A stretch of 64,000 nt of DNA from Psychrobacter luti (GCF_014192115.1 NZ_JACHXL010000002.1:533169-597168); one strand, 5' to 3'. Positions 1 to 10,190 are shown, numbered from the stretch's first letter. Numbers and translations are program-made. Notes: generated by a model from the sequence alone, not told the origin.

Positions 1-1
1 A

Positions 2-805
2 TATGTATTAGTTGGTGCTGGTCAATCTAAAATTGAAGTTGAAGACGCAGCTGGTAACTTTCTTACCGGCTCTAAAGATACCATTGGTAACTTAGGTCTA
101 GGTGCTATGTATCGTATCAATGATGCCCTAAGCCTACGTGGTGAAGGCCGTGCGATTCATAACTTTGATAACAACTGGTGGGAAGGCATGGCTTTGGCCG
201 GTCTAGAGGTTGTATTAGGTGGTCATTTAGCACCTACAGTAGCTGTTCCGCCAATGGAAGAGCCTAACGTAATGACTCCACCAATCGTTGTTGTTGAGTC
301 TGATCTTGATTCTGACGGCGATGGCGTACCTGATAGCATCGATGCATGCCCAGGCACTCCAATGAACGTAGTAGTTGATGAGCGCGGTTGCCCAGTACCA
401 GTAGATATTACTGATGAGCTAAAAATGGAGCTACGTGTATTCTTTGATAACGACAAATCAGCTATCAAAAACCAATACAAACCAGAAATCGCTAAAGTTG
501 CAGAGAAGATGCGTGAGTATCCTAACTCTACAGCACGTGTAGAAGGTCATGCTTCTAAAACTGGTCCTTCAGCACGTTATAACCAACGTCTATCTGAAGC
601 TCGTGCTGTCGCTGTGAAATCTATGTTGACTAACGAATTTGGTATCGCACCAAACCGTCTATCAACAGTTGGTTATGGTTATGACCAACCAATCGCTGAC
701 AACAACACTGAAGAAGGTCGCGCTATGAACCGTCGTGTATATGCCATCATCACTGGTGACAAAACCATGACTGTTGAACAAACTAAAGATATGGTTGTTC
801 AATAA
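2..805 (+). CDS. OmpA-family outer membrane protein, 3' part (start lies before the window)
   Basis: The reading frame is open from base 2, so the gene begins upstream of the window. The first ~75 visible residues look like the last strands of an OmpA-type beta barrel (alternating hydrophobic and polar residues, ending GLEVVLGGHL). A Pro/Val-rich linker follows, then an acidic calcium-binding-like stretch (DSDGDGVPDSIDACPGTP) as in OprF-type proteins. The C-terminal ~115 residues form a peptidoglycan-binding OmpA domain (VFFDNDKSAIKNQY, VEGHASKTGP, NRRVYAII). The role is to tie the outer membrane to peptidoglycan and perhaps form a small pore. A strong terminator follows at 40 bases. The family is sure; the exact orthologue (OmpA, OprF or Omp38 type) is not, because the N-terminus is missing. 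Confidence 0.93.
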   Translation, partial: YVLVGAGQSKIEVEDAAGNFLTGSKDTIGNLGLGAMYRINDALSLRGEGRAIHNFDNNWWEGMALAGLEVVLGGHLAPTVAVPPMEEPNVMTPPIVVVESDLDSDGDGVPDSIDACPGTPMNVVVDERGCPVPVDITDELKMELRVFFDNDKSAIKNQYKPEIAKVAEKMREYPNSTARVEGHASKTGPSARYNQRLSEARAVAVKSMLTNEFGIAPNRLSTVGYGYDQPIADNNTEEGRAMNRRVYAIITGDKTMTVEQTKDMVVQ

Positions 806-844
806 GTAATAGCTAGTTGATTATGTTGTAAAGTAATTAGTTAC

Positions 845-876
845 AAAAAAAGCCACCCATTGGGTGGCTTTTTTTT
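845..876 (+). terminator. Rho-independent terminator of the OmpA-family gene
   Basis: A perfect 9-bp stem (AAGCCACCC / GGGTGGCTT) with a 3-base loop is followed by an unbroken T run. It lies 40 bases after the stop codon. Confidence 0.9.
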
Positions 877-926
877 ATTGATGTATTGAGAAAAGCAAGT
901 TATTACATAAATTTATCTAGCAATAA

Positions 927-935
927 TGTTATACT
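927..935 (+). promoter_or_regulatory. Candidate extended -10 promoter element of typA
   Basis: TGT followed by TATACT fits an extended -10 element. No good -35 hexamer stands at 17 bases upstream. Transcription from here would give a leader of about 220 bases that contains the inverted repeat at 946-969. Confidence 0.4.
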
Positions 936-945
936 AGCTACCGAA

Positions 946-969
946 ACATTCTGTAAATTGACAGAATGT
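946..969. repeat. Perfect 9-bp inverted repeat upstream of typA
   Basis: ACATTCTGT and ACAGAATGT are exact reverse complements around a 6-base loop. No T run follows, so it is not a terminator. It could be an operator or a leader hairpin. Confidence 0.6.
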
Positions 970-1161
970 ACATTAGCATAGCTATCTGTACGATGAATTT
1001 ATCAGTGTAGATATATGATTATATTGAAATTATTAGATTAACCCAACCTATTGTACGGACTTCTAAAAGTAAGTATTCAATATCTATCTGATTGATGATA
1101 AAAGTTTATCCAGCGGCGCTTATTGCTACTGCATTTTTTTAAGACGAAACGAGCATTTTAT

Positions 1162-3009
1162 ATGGCGAACGATATCAAACACCTGCGTAACATTGCAATT
1201 ATTGCCCACGTTGACCACGGTAAGACAACTTTGGTTGATAAGCTATTACATCAATCTGGTACTTTTGGCGATCGTGCAAACATTGCTGAACGTGCAATGG
1301 ATTCAGGTGATATTGAGCAAGAGCGTGGTATTACCATCTTGGCAAAAAATACAGCTATCCGCTGGACAGATGATACTGATGGCACTGAGTACCGTATTAA
1401 CATTGTTGATACCCCAGGTCACGCAGATTTTGGTGGTGAAGTTGAGCGTGTTATGTCAATGGTTGACTGCGTACTGCTAGTAGTTGACGGCGTTGATGGC
1501 CCGATGCCACAAACGCGTTTTGTGACTCAAAAAGCATTCGAGCAAGGTTTAAAACCAATTGTTGTTATTAACAAGATTGACCGTCCAGGTTCACGTCCTG
1601 ACTGGGTAATGGATCAAATATTTGATTTGTTTGATAACCTTGGTGCGACTGATGAGCAATTAGATTTCCCAGTTGTTTATGCCTCAGCATTGAATGGTAT
1701 TGCTGGCCTAGAAGCAGACAACTTAGCGGATGATATGACGCCGTTGTTTAAAACCATCGTTGATGTTGTGCAGCCTCCACAGGTTGACGCAGATGCACCA
1801 TTCCGTATGCAAATCTCAAGCCTTGATTACAACAGCTTTGTAGGTGTTATCGGTATTGGCCGTATTCAGCGCGGTAAAGTAAAAACCAATACTCAAGTAA
1901 CTGTCATTGATAAAAATGGCGATACTCGTAATGGTCGTATTCTAAAAATTATGGGCTATCATGGTCTCGATCGTATTGATGTAGAAGATGCACAAGCGGG
2001 TGATATCGTTTGTATTACTGGTATCGATGCGCTTAATATTTCAGATACAATTTGTGATCCTAGCGCTGTTGAAGCATTGCCAGCGTTGACTGTTGATGAG
2101 CCAACCGTATCTATGAATTTCCAAGTAAACAATTCACCGTTTGCTGGTCGTGAAGGTAAGTTTGTGACCTCACGTAATATTCGTGAGCGTCTTGAGCGTG
2201 AATTGATTCATAACGTGGCACTACGTGTAGAAGACACTGAGTCTCCTGATAAATTTAAAGTATCAGGTCGTGGTGAGCTTCATCTGTCTGTATTGATTGA
2301 AAACATGCGCCGTGAAGGTTTTGAGATGGGTGTTTCAGGCCCAGAAGTTATCGTTAAAGAAGTTGATGGTAAGCTCCAAGAGCCGTATGAAAACGTTGTT
2401 TTCGATATCGAAGACGCGCATCAAGGTCCTATCATGGAGCAGGTTGGCTTGCGTAAGGGCGAGATGACTAATATGGAGCTTGATGGTAAAGGTCGTATGC
2501 GTATCGAAGCGACAATGCCAGCACGTGGTTTGATTGGTTTCCGTTCAGAGTTCCTAACCTTAACGTCAGGTACAGGTATCATGACGTCAAGCTTCTCACA
2601 TTACGGTCCACAGAAAGTTGGTGAAGTTGGTGCTCGCTCTAATGGTGTCTTGGTTTCTATGGCGAAGGGTGTTTGCCTAGGTTTTGCGCTATTTAACCTA
2701 CAAAAACGCGGTAAGTTGTTTGCTGAGCCACAGCTTGAAGTATATGAAGGTATGATTGTTGGCCTGAACTCACGTAACGATGACATGGCAGTTAACCCGA
2801 CGACGGCTAAGCAGTTGACCAACGTCCGTGCCAGTGGTACTGATGAAGCGCTAACTCTAACACCAGCGGTTAAGTTCACCCTAGAGCAAGCACTTGAATT
2901 TATTCAGGATGATGAGCTTGTAGAAGTAACGCCGAAGGCAATTCGTCTTCGTAAGCGCTACTTGACTGAAAGTGAGCGTAAGCGTCACGGTCGTAAGAAA
3001 GGTGCTTAA
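1162..3009 (+). CDS. typA: Ribosome-associated GTPase TypA/BipA
   Basis: A 615-residue translational GTPase of the EF-G fold, the usual BipA length. It acts in the cytoplasm in late 50S assembly and stress or low-temperature adaptation. The GTPase domain starts at once (P-loop AHVDHGKTT near residue 17), switch II is [12 protein letters not shown], and the NKID motif is present. A beta-barrel domain II and two alpha/beta domains follow, then the BipA-specific C-terminal domain with a basic end ([19 protein letters not shown]). An upstream in-frame start at 1123 would add 13 residues that do not fit the family; [16 protein letters not shown] at 1162 matches the BipA N-terminus, although the Shine-Dalgarno is weak. 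It is a single-gene unit with its own strong terminator. Confidence 0.97.
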   Translation: MANDIKHLRNIAIIAHVDHGKTTLVDKLLHQSGTFGDRANIAERAMDSGDIEQERGITILAKNTAIRWTDDTDGTEYRINIVDTPGHADFGGEVERVMSMVDCVLLVVDGVDGPMPQTRFVTQKAFEQGLKPIVVINKIDRPGSRPDWVMDQIFDLFDNLGATDEQLDFPVVYASALNGIAGLEADNLADDMTPLFKTIVDVVQPPQVDADAPFRMQISSLDYNSFVGVIGIGRIQRGKVKTNTQVTVIDKNGDTRNGRILKIMGYHGLDRIDVEDAQAGDIVCITGIDALNISDTICDPSAVEALPALTVDEPTVSMNFQVNNSPFAGREGKFVTSRNIRERLERELIHNVALRVEDTESPDKFKVSGRGELHLSVLIENMRREGFEMGVSGPEVIVKEVDGKLQEPYENVVFDIEDAHQGPIMEQVGLRKGEMTNMELDGKGRMRIEATMPARGLIGFRSEFLTLTSGTGIMTSSFSHYGPQKVGEVGARSNGVLVSMAKGVCLGFALFNLQKRGKLFAEPQLEVYEGMIVGLNSRNDDMAVNPTTAKQLTNVRASGTDEALTLTPAVKFTLEQALEFIQDDELVEVTPKAIRLRKRYLTESERKRHGRKKGA

Positions 3010-3113
3010 TTATTGACAAAAATGATATTAATCGTACATTTTGTTAAGAATTGAGAGAAGTATTCGATATTAGTAAAGATACCCTTTATTTATATTGAGT
3101 CAGAGTTATAATC

Positions 3114-3160
3114 AGCAGTATAGAGTGAGTCGAATATGGTTCACTTTATACTGCTTTTTT
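3114..3160 (+). terminator. Rho-independent terminator of typA
   Basis: A 15-bp stem (AGCAGTATAGAGTGA with TCACTTTATACTGCT, one G-T pair) is followed by a T run. It lies about 105 bases after the typA stop. Confidence 0.85.
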
Positions 3161-3249
3161 GTGCCTGTTGTTTAGGAAGTAGTCTCTATATGAGATTAAC
3201 TATTCGGCTATTTATCTGACCATAGATAAGACTTTTGAGGATTGAAATT

Positions 3250-3693
3250 ATGAGTATGGTATCTGAGTTTAAAGAATTTGCTCTAAAAGGTAATGTGATG
3301 GACCTAGCGGTCGGTGTCATCATTGGTGGTGCTTTTGCGACCATCACGACTTCTTTAGTTGAAGACATTATTATGCCTATCGTCGCTTTCATTGCAGGCG
3401 GCGAAATTAACTTTAAAAATATGTTTTTCATGTTAGGCGACGCGCCTGAAGGCGTGGCCATGACTTACGATGCGCTCAAAGAGGCAGGTGTACCAGTTTT
3501 GGCCTATGGTAGTTTTATTACTGTGCTGATTAACTTCCTAATTTTAGCGTTTATTATCTTTATGATGGTTAAAATGGTGAATAGATTACGCCGTGAAGAC
3601 GAGGTAGAAGAAGCAGTAGAAGAGCCGTCAGAAGAGGTGCAATTGCTTCGTGAGATTAGTGCTAAGCTTAGCAATACTCACATTACGAAATAA
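3250..3693 (+). CDS. mscL: Large-conductance mechanosensitive channel MscL
   Basis: A 147-residue inner-membrane protein that opens under membrane tension to release solutes during osmotic downshock. The N-terminus [19 protein letters not shown] is the MscL amphipathic helix and start of TM1, which continues through the Gly-rich pore-lining segment [12 protein letters not shown]2 is the hydrophobic run after [10 protein letters not shown], and a charged cytoplasmic helix ([23 protein letters not shown]) ends the protein. GAGG at 3237-3240 stands 9 bases before this ATG, so I prefer it to the in-frame start at 3235. A terminator closes the unit. Length is close to E. coli MscL (136). Confidence 0.96.
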   Translation: MSMVSEFKEFALKGNVMDLAVGVIIGGAFATITTSLVEDIIMPIVAFIAGGEINFKNMFFMLGDAPEGVAMTYDALKEAGVPVLAYGSFITVLINFLILAFIIFMMVKMVNRLRREDEVEEAVEEPSEEVQLLREISAKLSNTHITK

Positions 3694-3713
3694 AATCATT
3701 GGCTTACTGTAAT

Positions 3714-3745
3714 AAAAAAGGCTAACGATAAGTTAGCCTTTTTTT
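3714..3745 (+). terminator. Rho-independent terminator of mscL
   Basis: A 9-bp stem AAGGCTAAC / GTTAGCCTT sits between an A run and a T run. It may work on both strands, since the next gene ends close by on the other strand. Confidence 0.85.
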
Positions 3746-3776
3746 ATTGTCGATTGGTTAGTTCAACGATTATAGC

Positions 3777-4217
3777 TTATGGTGTAACTACCACATAGTC
3801 ATTGGTATTAATTAGAATCTCTGAAGGACGATCGACAACAATACGCACGACATTATTATCAACGACTTGTGATTTATAGTAATTGTCTTCGGCAACCGTA
3901 CAGCCCAAGCAGCGTCCCATCGCATCCCATGGCTCAACGAATAACCTTTGCTGTGCTTGATCTGCATTGCCTCCAATCAGTGAGAAGGGTAAGCTTACGA
4001 TATAGGCGGCGGTTCCCGCCACTGCAGCTACCAACTGTAAGGGTTTGCCGACAATCGTGTCTACTGCCATTGTCTCGTAAGAAGGGCCAAAATCAGTTTC
4101 ATCAATTTCTATCGCTGCTAAAGCGGGCTGCATGCTAGCAAAAATTAAGCTTACGCTTGCCATCATGGTCAGTAACTTATATTTAGCGGTGCGTTTCATG
4201 TTAGCTGGAGCACTCAT
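3777..4217 (-). CDS. Small exported protein of unknown function
   Basis: A 146-residue protein that I do not recognise. Residues ~7-35 form a typical Sec signal peptide (MKRTAKYKLLTMMASVSLI, then cleavage after a PALA motif). The mature part is about 110 residues, with a hydrophobic Ala/Gly-rich segment (VGKPLQLVAAVAGTAAYIVSLPFSLIG) that could cross or dip into the membrane, and two Cys in MGRCLGCTV that could form a disulfide. The ATG at 4217 has AGGA 8 bases upstream; the in-frame ATG at 4199 has none, so the longer form is likely. It is monocistronic, convergent with mscL. Envelope location is inferred from the signal peptide only. Confidence 0.75.
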   Translation of the reverse strand: MSAPANMKRTAKYKLLTMMASVSLIFASMQPALAAIEIDETDFGPSYETMAVDTIVGKPLQLVAAVAGTAAYIVSLPFSLIGGNADQAQQRLFVEPWDAMGRCLGCTVAEDNYYKSQVVDNNVVRIVVDRPSEILINTNDYVVVTP

Positions 4218-4544
4218 AATAATATCCTAAAACTCATAAGTAGTATGATTCATAGCTGCTGCTATTTCCACACAGAGGTAAATTCCCTATAGAAATAAGG
4301 CGACAACGATAGTTATTCTTAATATTACAGATAAATAAACGGTTTGCACTATTTATGTAAATATTAGCACTATTAAAGCAAGATGTACGCTAATAAGCAA
4401 CAAAAATGCGTAGGTTATCTGTATTAGCAGAGAGCTTTTATTATGAGTGACTCTAGATGAGTTTATGTAGAACTATAAATAAGCGGTCTAAAGTAACTAA
4501 CCAATGCTATTGCTTGAAACATTTATAGTCTTATTAAAAGGGGA
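4218..4544. other. Intergenic region, nothing specific seen
   Basis: AT-rich spacer of 327 bp between two minus-strand genes. It should hold the promoter of the exported protein gene, but I see no clear -35/-10 pair, no hairpin and no small open frame with a ribosome binding site. Confidence 0.5.
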
Positions 4545-5531
4545 TTACTTAATATTGATTGGCTGACAAGCAGGGCAAAAAACACTGGCACGTCCATTAA
4601 GCTTAATGTTTTCTAGTAATGTGTCACAGTGTGGACAAGTTTCACCTTGTCTACCGTAGACATTTAAGGTTTGTTGAAAATAACCTGTTTGGCCACTGGC
4701 AACGGTAAAATCCCGTAAGGTGGAACCGCCAAGGGTTATCGCCTTCTTTAAAATCGCTTTGATATGGGCAACCAAAGTCACTATTTGCTCATAGGAAACT
4801 TGATGAGCGGGCACGGCCGGATGAATGCCTGATAAGTAGAGGCTTTCAGTCGCATAAATATTGCCAACGCCAACGACGATTTGTTGCTCCATAATGACGG
4901 ATTTAATGGCGCGTTTAATCGGTTGCTTGTTAGGTGTTTTATTGGTCGTCGCTTTTTTAGGGCTACTTTGGTTACTGCTGCTCTGATTAACGATACTGCT
5001 ATCAGAGATTGAATTTGGATTATTTGAACGTTGAATCAAATGATATAAGTAATCAGCGGTAAATTCTGCTGATAATGGTTCGGGCCCCAAATGATCTAAT
5101 AGCTTAGAACCATAGTCTTCAAACCATAACACCGACCCAAAGCGCCTTGGGTCATAGTAATGCAGCTGTGTTTGGGTATCATCAGTGCCACTAAAAGTCA
5201 CCATCAAATGGTCGTGTTTACGCTTATCAGTGCCATAGCTGTGTTGCTGTAAGCTACCTGACATACCCAGATGAATCAACAGTTGACGCGGTGCTAAGTT
5301 CTCAGGTTGGATAGACGGATTGGTATTCGCAGAAAATAGAGGTATAAAATTCAGAATTAAATACTTTGCTCGGCGCTCGACGCTATCTAAAGTGTAATCA
5401 ACCAGTTGAGTTAAATCATCAGGCATCGACCAGCGTAGTTTTGGTTGGAAGACTTTGACATTGGTGACTTGCTGACCTAGTAGCGGCGTAAGGCTGGTTT
5501 TGGTGGTTTCTACTTCGGGTAACTCAGGCAT
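4545..5531 (-). CDS. mutM: Formamidopyrimidine-DNA glycosylase (Fpg/MutM)
   Basis: Bifunctional base-excision repair enzyme that removes 8-oxoguanine and formamidopyrimidines and cuts the abasic site. The N-terminus MPELPEVETT supplies the catalytic Pro2 and Glu3. Lys56 lies in ERRAKYLIL, the H2TH region shows VVGVGNIYATESLY, and a C-terminal zinc finger is complete (CPHC ... CPAC). At 328 residues it is ~55 longer than usual. About 36 extra residues, rich in Ser, Asn, Gln and Lys (roughly residues 169-204), sit between the N-terminal domain and the H2TH domain. All catalytic and zinc residues are intact, so it should be active. relA lies upstream on the same strand with a 66-bp gap. Confidence 0.96.
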   Translation of the reverse strand: MPELPEVETTKTSLTPLLGQQVTNVKVFQPKLRWSMPDDLTQLVDYTLDSVERRAKYLILNFIPLFSANTNPSIQPENLAPRQLLIHLGMSGSLQQHSYGTDKRKHDHLMVTFSGTDDTQTQLHYYDPRRFGSVLWFEDYGSKLLDHLGPEPLSAEFTADYLYHLIQRSNNPNSISDSSIVNQSSSNQSSPKKATTNKTPNKQPIKRAIKSVIMEQQIVVGVGNIYATESLYLSGIHPAVPAHQVSYEQIVTLVAHIKAILKKAITLGGSTLRDFTVASGQTGYFQQTLNVYGRQGETCPHCDTLLENIKLNGRASVFCPACQPINIK

Positions 5532-5597
5532 AGTATTTCTTATGAAAACTCTATTATGGATTAAAGGTGTTCTTGGAAAATTGTGCTGACTTAATAA

Positions 5598-8150
5598 TCA
5601 GGCAACTGCGCGGCGAGCATGTAAGATACCATGCTGCTGCTCAAGTTTGGCCAGTAGTTTCGATAAATGTGCCAGCCCCGAAACTTCAATATGAAACTTT
5701 AAAAAGGCGATATTGTCATCATTGCTCAGCGTTTCAACTTGGCGAATATTAACATTTTCTTTATCAATGATTTGGGTTAAATCGCGCAGTAACCCGCGTC
5801 TGTCATAAGCTTCTACATGAATATCTACCGGTTGATAACGACCCGATTTTACCCTCCAAGCGGCATCAATTTCGCGTTCAGGGTCGCGCTCAATCAGGCG
5901 CAGATATTCAGGGCAGCCACGGTTATGGACGCTGACGCCGCGTGACAAAGTAATATAGCCTGCGATAGGTTCACCGTGGACGGGATGACAGCAGCCTGCT
6001 AGGTTAATCTCGATATTATCTAAACCATCGATATGTATTTTATAGGCATCAAGTTTCCCTGCGTCTCTAGTGTCGATGCTAGGAGTAAAGTCGTCTTCAG
6101 GTCTTTCAGGCTCTAGGTGTAACTGACGAGAAATATGACTGGTCAACTGGTTCAAACCAATATCACCCGTCACCAAGCCAACGACAATGTCATCGGTATT
6201 ATTAACATTAAAATGCTGGGTATAGTCGTTTAAATCGATACTGTTTGGATGAACCGATAAACGCTCAAGCTCTTTGCTGAGCATTTGGCGACCTATCTCA
6301 ATATTCTTATCGCGGTCTTGTTTGTTAAACCATTGACGCAGTTTTGAGCGCGCGCGATTGGTATGAATATAGCCAAGCGAGGCAACTAGCCAGTCACGGT
6401 TAGGCTCACGTGATGCTTTGGTGATAATCTCAACTTGTTCACCCGTCTTTAGCTGATAAGTCAGCGGCACATAGCGCTGATTGACGCGCGCCGCTTGGGC
6501 ACGGTTACCGACTTGCGTGTGTACATAATAAGCAAAGTCCAGTACTGTTGCGCCTTTAGGCAACTCAGTGATATCGCCATCACGACTAAAAATATAAATA
6601 CGTTCGAGCTCGTCAAAATCAACCAATTGCTCTTCTTCGTCAAACTCGATTTCTTCTAACTCTTCGCCCGTTAATAATGCTGAGCGCGGCTGATTGCGCG
6701 TCTCATTATTGATAGAAAGCAGTTGTCGTAATGAGCTGATTCTTTGGTTAAGGTAATTGTCCTTTTTATTCTTCAAGCCTTCTTTGTAGTTGACGTGAGC
6801 ACACATGCCAAGCTCGGCTTCAAAATGCATCTCATGCGTACGAATCTGAACCTCAAGAGATTTGTTTTCGGCAATGACTGCCGTATGTAGCGAGCGATAA
6901 CCGTTAGATTTTGGATTAGTAATATAGTCGTCAAACTGCTCAGGGATGTAGCGCCATAAGCCGTGTACCAATCCCAAAACGTGATAGCAATCCGAAGGAT
7001 TGGTGACCAAAACGCGCAGCGCCCGAATGTCATAAAGCTGATCAAAGGACAAACCTTTGAGCTTCATTTTTCGGTAAATAGAGTAGATATGCTTAACGCG
7101 CCCTGAAACCTCGCCTTCGATACCTGCTTCTGCTAAAGCTGCATTGAGCTTATCTTGCACACGCTGAATATAAGACTCACGTTCGCTACGTTTTTCTGAT
7201 AATAGGCGAGCAATCTCTTTATAGCGCTCAGGTGCAAGATAGCGGAACGCTAAATCTTCAAGCTCCCATTTTAGCTGAGCGATACCGAGTCGATGTGACA
7301 ATGGCGCATAAATAGTCATGACCTCACGCGCAACACGGTGTTGGCGCTCTTCGCTAGAAAAAGTCAGTTCGCGCATGGCAAAGGTTCGCTCAGCCAATTT
7401 AATCAGCACGACTCTTACATCATTGGTGACGGAGATGAGCATACTATAAATATTGGATAGCTGATCACGTTGATTATTGACGAAATGATCTTCTAAGCGC
7501 TTATTGCTTTCGATAATCTCGGACAACTTACCCATTGCCAAGGTGTCTTTAACCAAGGTTGAGATATCAGCACCGAATTTTTTCTCAATTTCAGCTAAGC
7601 TGATAATCGATTTACGAGCGCTGCGATAGAGCATCGCTGCGACGAGCGCATCTTCATCTTGATAAAGGTAGGTCAAAATATCGGTCATCGCAATACCCGT
7701 GACGTAAGCGCCAGAACGCTCAGATTCACTGGTATTCATGTGACTGCGGATAAATTCGCAGGCAAGGCTAAGATTGGGTACGGAATCTTGACCGATACGC
7801 TTGGCGACATTGTCAAGCCAAGTAGGGACGTCGATATTTATTTGATCTAAATCAATCGCTTCAAGCTCTTTTTCTGAAAGCGTAGATGTGTCATCAAGAA
7901 GCTGATTTTCTAAATACTCATCTTTAAGGTTCGGATCATGGCTATGATAAGCATACTGGGCAGAGCGATCAAAGGTGGTGTGCAGCTTGTGAGTAGCAAG
8001 CTGATACTTGATATCGAGTGGAATTTGGGCATAGCTATTGGCAGACTGATGCGAGCGTTGGCTTGCGACCAGTTGTGCTGCCAATGTTGCGCTATCGGCT
8101 TGCGTGGTTTGTCCATCTACCAGCGGTAATCCTTCACGAATTTTTACCAT
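5598..8150 (-). CDS. relA: GTP pyrophosphokinase RelA ((p)ppGpp synthetase I)
   Basis: An 850-residue ribosome-associated stringent-response enzyme that makes (p)ppGpp from GTP/GDP and ATP when uncharged tRNA enters the A site. The N-terminal pseudo-hydrolase domain has lost the HD pair (LVAAMLYRSARKS where SpoT has an HD), which marks it as monofunctional RelA. The synthetase domain follows (HIYSIYRKM, FDQLYDIRALRV, YITNPKSNGYRSLHTAV, LEVQIRTHEMH). Then come TGS (IYIFSRDGDITELPKGATVLDFA), the helical and CC/zinc-finger-like region (AGCCHPVHGEPI) and a C-terminal ACT domain. The start MVKIREGLP resembles other RelA N-termini. A 425-bp upstream region carries an inverted repeat at 8317-8338. 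Confidence 0.96.
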   Translation of the reverse strand: MVKIREGLPLVDGQTTQADSATLAAQLVASQRSHQSANSYAQIPLDIKYQLATHKLHTTFDRSAQYAYHSHDPNLKDEYLENQLLDDTSTLSEKELEAIDLDQINIDVPTWLDNVAKRIGQDSVPNLSLACEFIRSHMNTSESERSGAYVTGIAMTDILTYLYQDEDALVAAMLYRSARKSIISLAEIEKKFGADISTLVKDTLAMGKLSEIIESNKRLEDHFVNNQRDQLSNIYSMLISVTNDVRVVLIKLAERTFAMRELTFSSEERQHRVAREVMTIYAPLSHRLGIAQLKWELEDLAFRYLAPERYKEIARLLSEKRSERESYIQRVQDKLNAALAEAGIEGEVSGRVKHIYSIYRKMKLKGLSFDQLYDIRALRVLVTNPSDCYHVLGLVHGLWRYIPEQFDDYITNPKSNGYRSLHTAVIAENKSLEVQIRTHEMHFEAELGMCAHVNYKEGLKNKKDNYLNQRISSLRQLLSINNETRNQPRSALLTGEELEEIEFDEEEQLVDFDELERIYIFSRDGDITELPKGATVLDFAYYVHTQVGNRAQAARVNQRYVPLTYQLKTGEQVEIITKASREPNRDWLVASLGYIHTNRARSKLRQWFNKQDRDKNIEIGRQMLSKELERLSVHPNSIDLNDYTQHFNVNNTDDIVVGLVTGDIGLNQLTSHISRQLHLEPERPEDDFTPSIDTRDAGKLDAYKIHIDGLDNIEINLAGCCHPVHGEPIAGYITLSRGVSVHNRGCPEYLRLIERDPEREIDAAWRVKSGRYQPVDIHVEAYDRRGLLRDLTQIIDKENVNIRQVETLSNDDNIAFLKFHIEVSGLAHLSKLLAKLEQQHGILHARRAVA

Positions 8151-8575
8151 AGCCCACTCCTCTTAGCTATTCAAAATTGATTAACGCCTAATTTGCCACG
8201 CAGACTTAAACCTTGCGATAGGCAAATAATAGCTATAAATCAATTCAGCCGCTAAAAAATCCTTTTCTAGCAGCTATAAAATGATAGAGATAAATAACAT
8301 ATAGAGTCATGAGTACTAAGACTCATGATATCTCGATTAAGAAGGCCTCAATATATTGGTTATTATTATCTCATTTTGCAATGACAAATCAAGCAAGGCT
8401 CTGTAATGATCATGTCGGTCTTAATAACATAACCCATTATTAACCTTATCGCTTAATCGGTTTTTGCATAAAGCGATGCGGTTAAAAACGAGCGTTATGA
8501 TTCTTAGAATGTCATACTTAAAAAAGCCATGCTCATAAAACCAAGTTCTAAAAGATTGGTTTCTTAAAACAATCG
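8151..8575. other. Intergenic region upstream of relA
   Basis: 425 bp without a convincing gene. It contains the inverted repeat 8317-8338 and a short hairpin at 8539-8563 (AAACCAA / TTGGTTT) just after the end of rlmD, which could be a weak terminator for that gene on the minus strand. Confidence 0.5.
8317..8338. repeat. Perfect 8-bp inverted repeat upstream of relA
   Basis: TCATGAGT and ACTCATGA flank a 6-base spacer, about 170 bp upstream of the relA start. No T run follows on either strand, so an operator is more likely than a terminator. Confidence 0.5.
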
Positions 8576-10117
8576 CTAAGCTGAAACTTTTTCAAAGCGC
8601 GCGATTGATTCTACGTGACCAGTATGACAGAACATATCCATCACCCCCGCATGCGTCAGACGATAACCTTGTTCTAACAAAGCTTTGGTATCGCGGGCTA
8701 GGGTAGCAGGGTTACAAGAGACATAGACAATACGTTCGGCGTTAAACTTCGGCAGATACTGCATGATTTCCCATGCGCCTGAACGCGGCGGGTCAATCAA
8801 TAGCGCATCAAAGCCTTGATTGGCCCAAGGTTTATCGGTGCAATCTTGGGTCAAATCTTGGCTATAAAATTCAGTATTATTAATGCCATTGCGACGTGCA
8901 TTATCGGCAGCGCGGGCGGTCATGGCTTCACTGCCTTCAACGCCAACGACCGAGCCAGTTTCGCCAACTAAACGTGCTAGTGGTAAGCTGAAGTTGCCCA
9001 AACCGCTGAATAAATCTAGTACGCGTTCGCCTGCTTTTAGGTCTAATAAGTCGCAAGCAAGCTTGGTCATCTGGCGATTTACCGATAAATTGACTTGGGT
9101 AAAATCCGTCGGGATAAATTCAAACGTCAAATCATACTCAGGCAATTGATAATATAAGCGCCCAAACTGCTCACTCATATCGTCATTCTCAGTCAAGGCA
9201 ATACGCTGAATGCTATCGGCACCTTTTGATTGTAAATATAACTGCCAATTGCGCGCTGCAAAAAACGTTTTTAGCTTCTCGACATCAGCATCTGATAATG
9301 GCGCTAAATTACGCACAATAAGGGCAACCGGCTGATCGCCATCGGGTAGCTCTGGCATCGCTTCGCCCATGGCTAGTTCAAGCTGGGCAATCTTGTCACG
9401 GCTCTCTAAGGTGCTGATAAGTGCTTTTAAGTTTTCAATCTCAAAACCAATACGCGGATCTAAGATATGACACTCATTTAATTCAGCTAAAAAGTTACTC
9501 GAGCGCTCACGAAAACCAACCAAGGCAGTTTCTTTTTTGGCGACATAACGGACGCCTAGTCGTGCTTTGGTACGGTAACCTAAGCGATCGCCGACTACCG
9601 GGGCAAGCCAGTGATCAGGTTCGACATTGGCTTGGTGGATAAGCATTTCAGCAAGTACAGATTGCTTAAAGTTGATTTGAGCATCTGGCTGCCAATGTTG
9701 TAGGTTACAGCCCCCGCAGACGCCAAAATGTGGGCAGGGCGGTACAGCGCGCTCAGGGTTTGGGTTGGCTATAATGCTAACAGCATCACCTTCTTCAAAA
9801 CTGGTACGGCTATTGGTGATTTTGACTAAGGCGCTTTCACCCGGTAGTGCAAAGCTGACAAAAATCTTTTTGCCATATTTGTCTTCGATATGACCATCAG
9901 CTTCACCAAAGCCATTACCATACACTGCAACGCCGCGACCATCATGCGATAAGCCATCAATCGTAAAAGGTAGAGGCTCGGCATCTTTTAAACGGCGACG
10001 CGTCTTTGATGAGGGTTTAGATTTTTTCTTACTTGGTGGAATAGTAATGGTCTGAGTCTCGTTAGGCTGTTGGCTGGCATCTAGAATAGTAGAGTTCTTT
10101 GAATCGGTGGGTTGCAT
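8576..10117 (-). CDS. rlmD: 23S rRNA (uracil-1939-C5)-methyltransferase RlmD
   Basis: A 513-residue SAM-dependent RNA methyltransferase. After a Lys/Ser-rich N-terminal tail of ~45 residues comes a TRAM RNA-binding domain ([18 protein letters not shown]). The [4Fe-4S] cluster cysteines follow ([15 protein letters not shown] and a later Cys in LNECHILD). The SAM domain has [16 protein letters not shown] and the catalytic region [14 protein letters not shown] with the nucleophile in [12 protein letters not shown]. The Fe-S cysteines and length favour RlmD over RlmC or TrmA. The upstream exonuclease gene is on the same strand, 110 bp away. The target base is assigned by family, not visible in the sequence. 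Confidence 0.94.
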   Translation of the reverse strand: MQPTDSKNSTILDASQQPNETQTITIPPSKKKSKPSSKTRRRLKDAEPLPFTIDGLSHDGRGVAVYGNGFGEADGHIEDKYGKKIFVSFALPGESALVKITNSRTSFEEGDAVSIIANPNPERAVPPCPHFGVCGGCNLQHWQPDAQINFKQSVLAEMLIHQANVEPDHWLAPVVGDRLGYRTKARLGVRYVAKKETALVGFRERSSNFLAELNECHILDPRIGFEIENLKALISTLESRDKIAQLELAMGEAMPELPDGDQPVALIVRNLAPLSDADVEKLKTFFAARNWQLYLQSKGADSIQRIALTENDDMSEQFGRLYYQLPEYDLTFEFIPTDFTQVNLSVNRQMTKLACDLLDLKAGERVLDLFSGLGNFSLPLARLVGETGSVVGVEGSEAMTARAADNARRNGINNTEFYSQDLTQDCTDKPWANQGFDALLIDPPRSGAWEIMQYLPKFNAERIVYVSCNPATLARDTKALLEQGYRLTHAGVMDMFCHTGHVESIARFEKVSA

Positions 10118-10190
10118 AAACCTGCCTTAATAATAAGTAATAAATGATAAATAACGATAAATGAGGGTGAGACGTAAGTTGTTAAGACGT

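Larger units (their letters stand above)
806..1161. other. Intergenic region between the OmpA-family gene and typA
   Basis: This 356-bp stretch holds the terminator at 845-876, an extended -10 candidate at 927-935 and a perfect 9-bp inverted repeat at 946-969. No coding frame with a ribosome binding site was seen in it. Confidence 0.6.
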
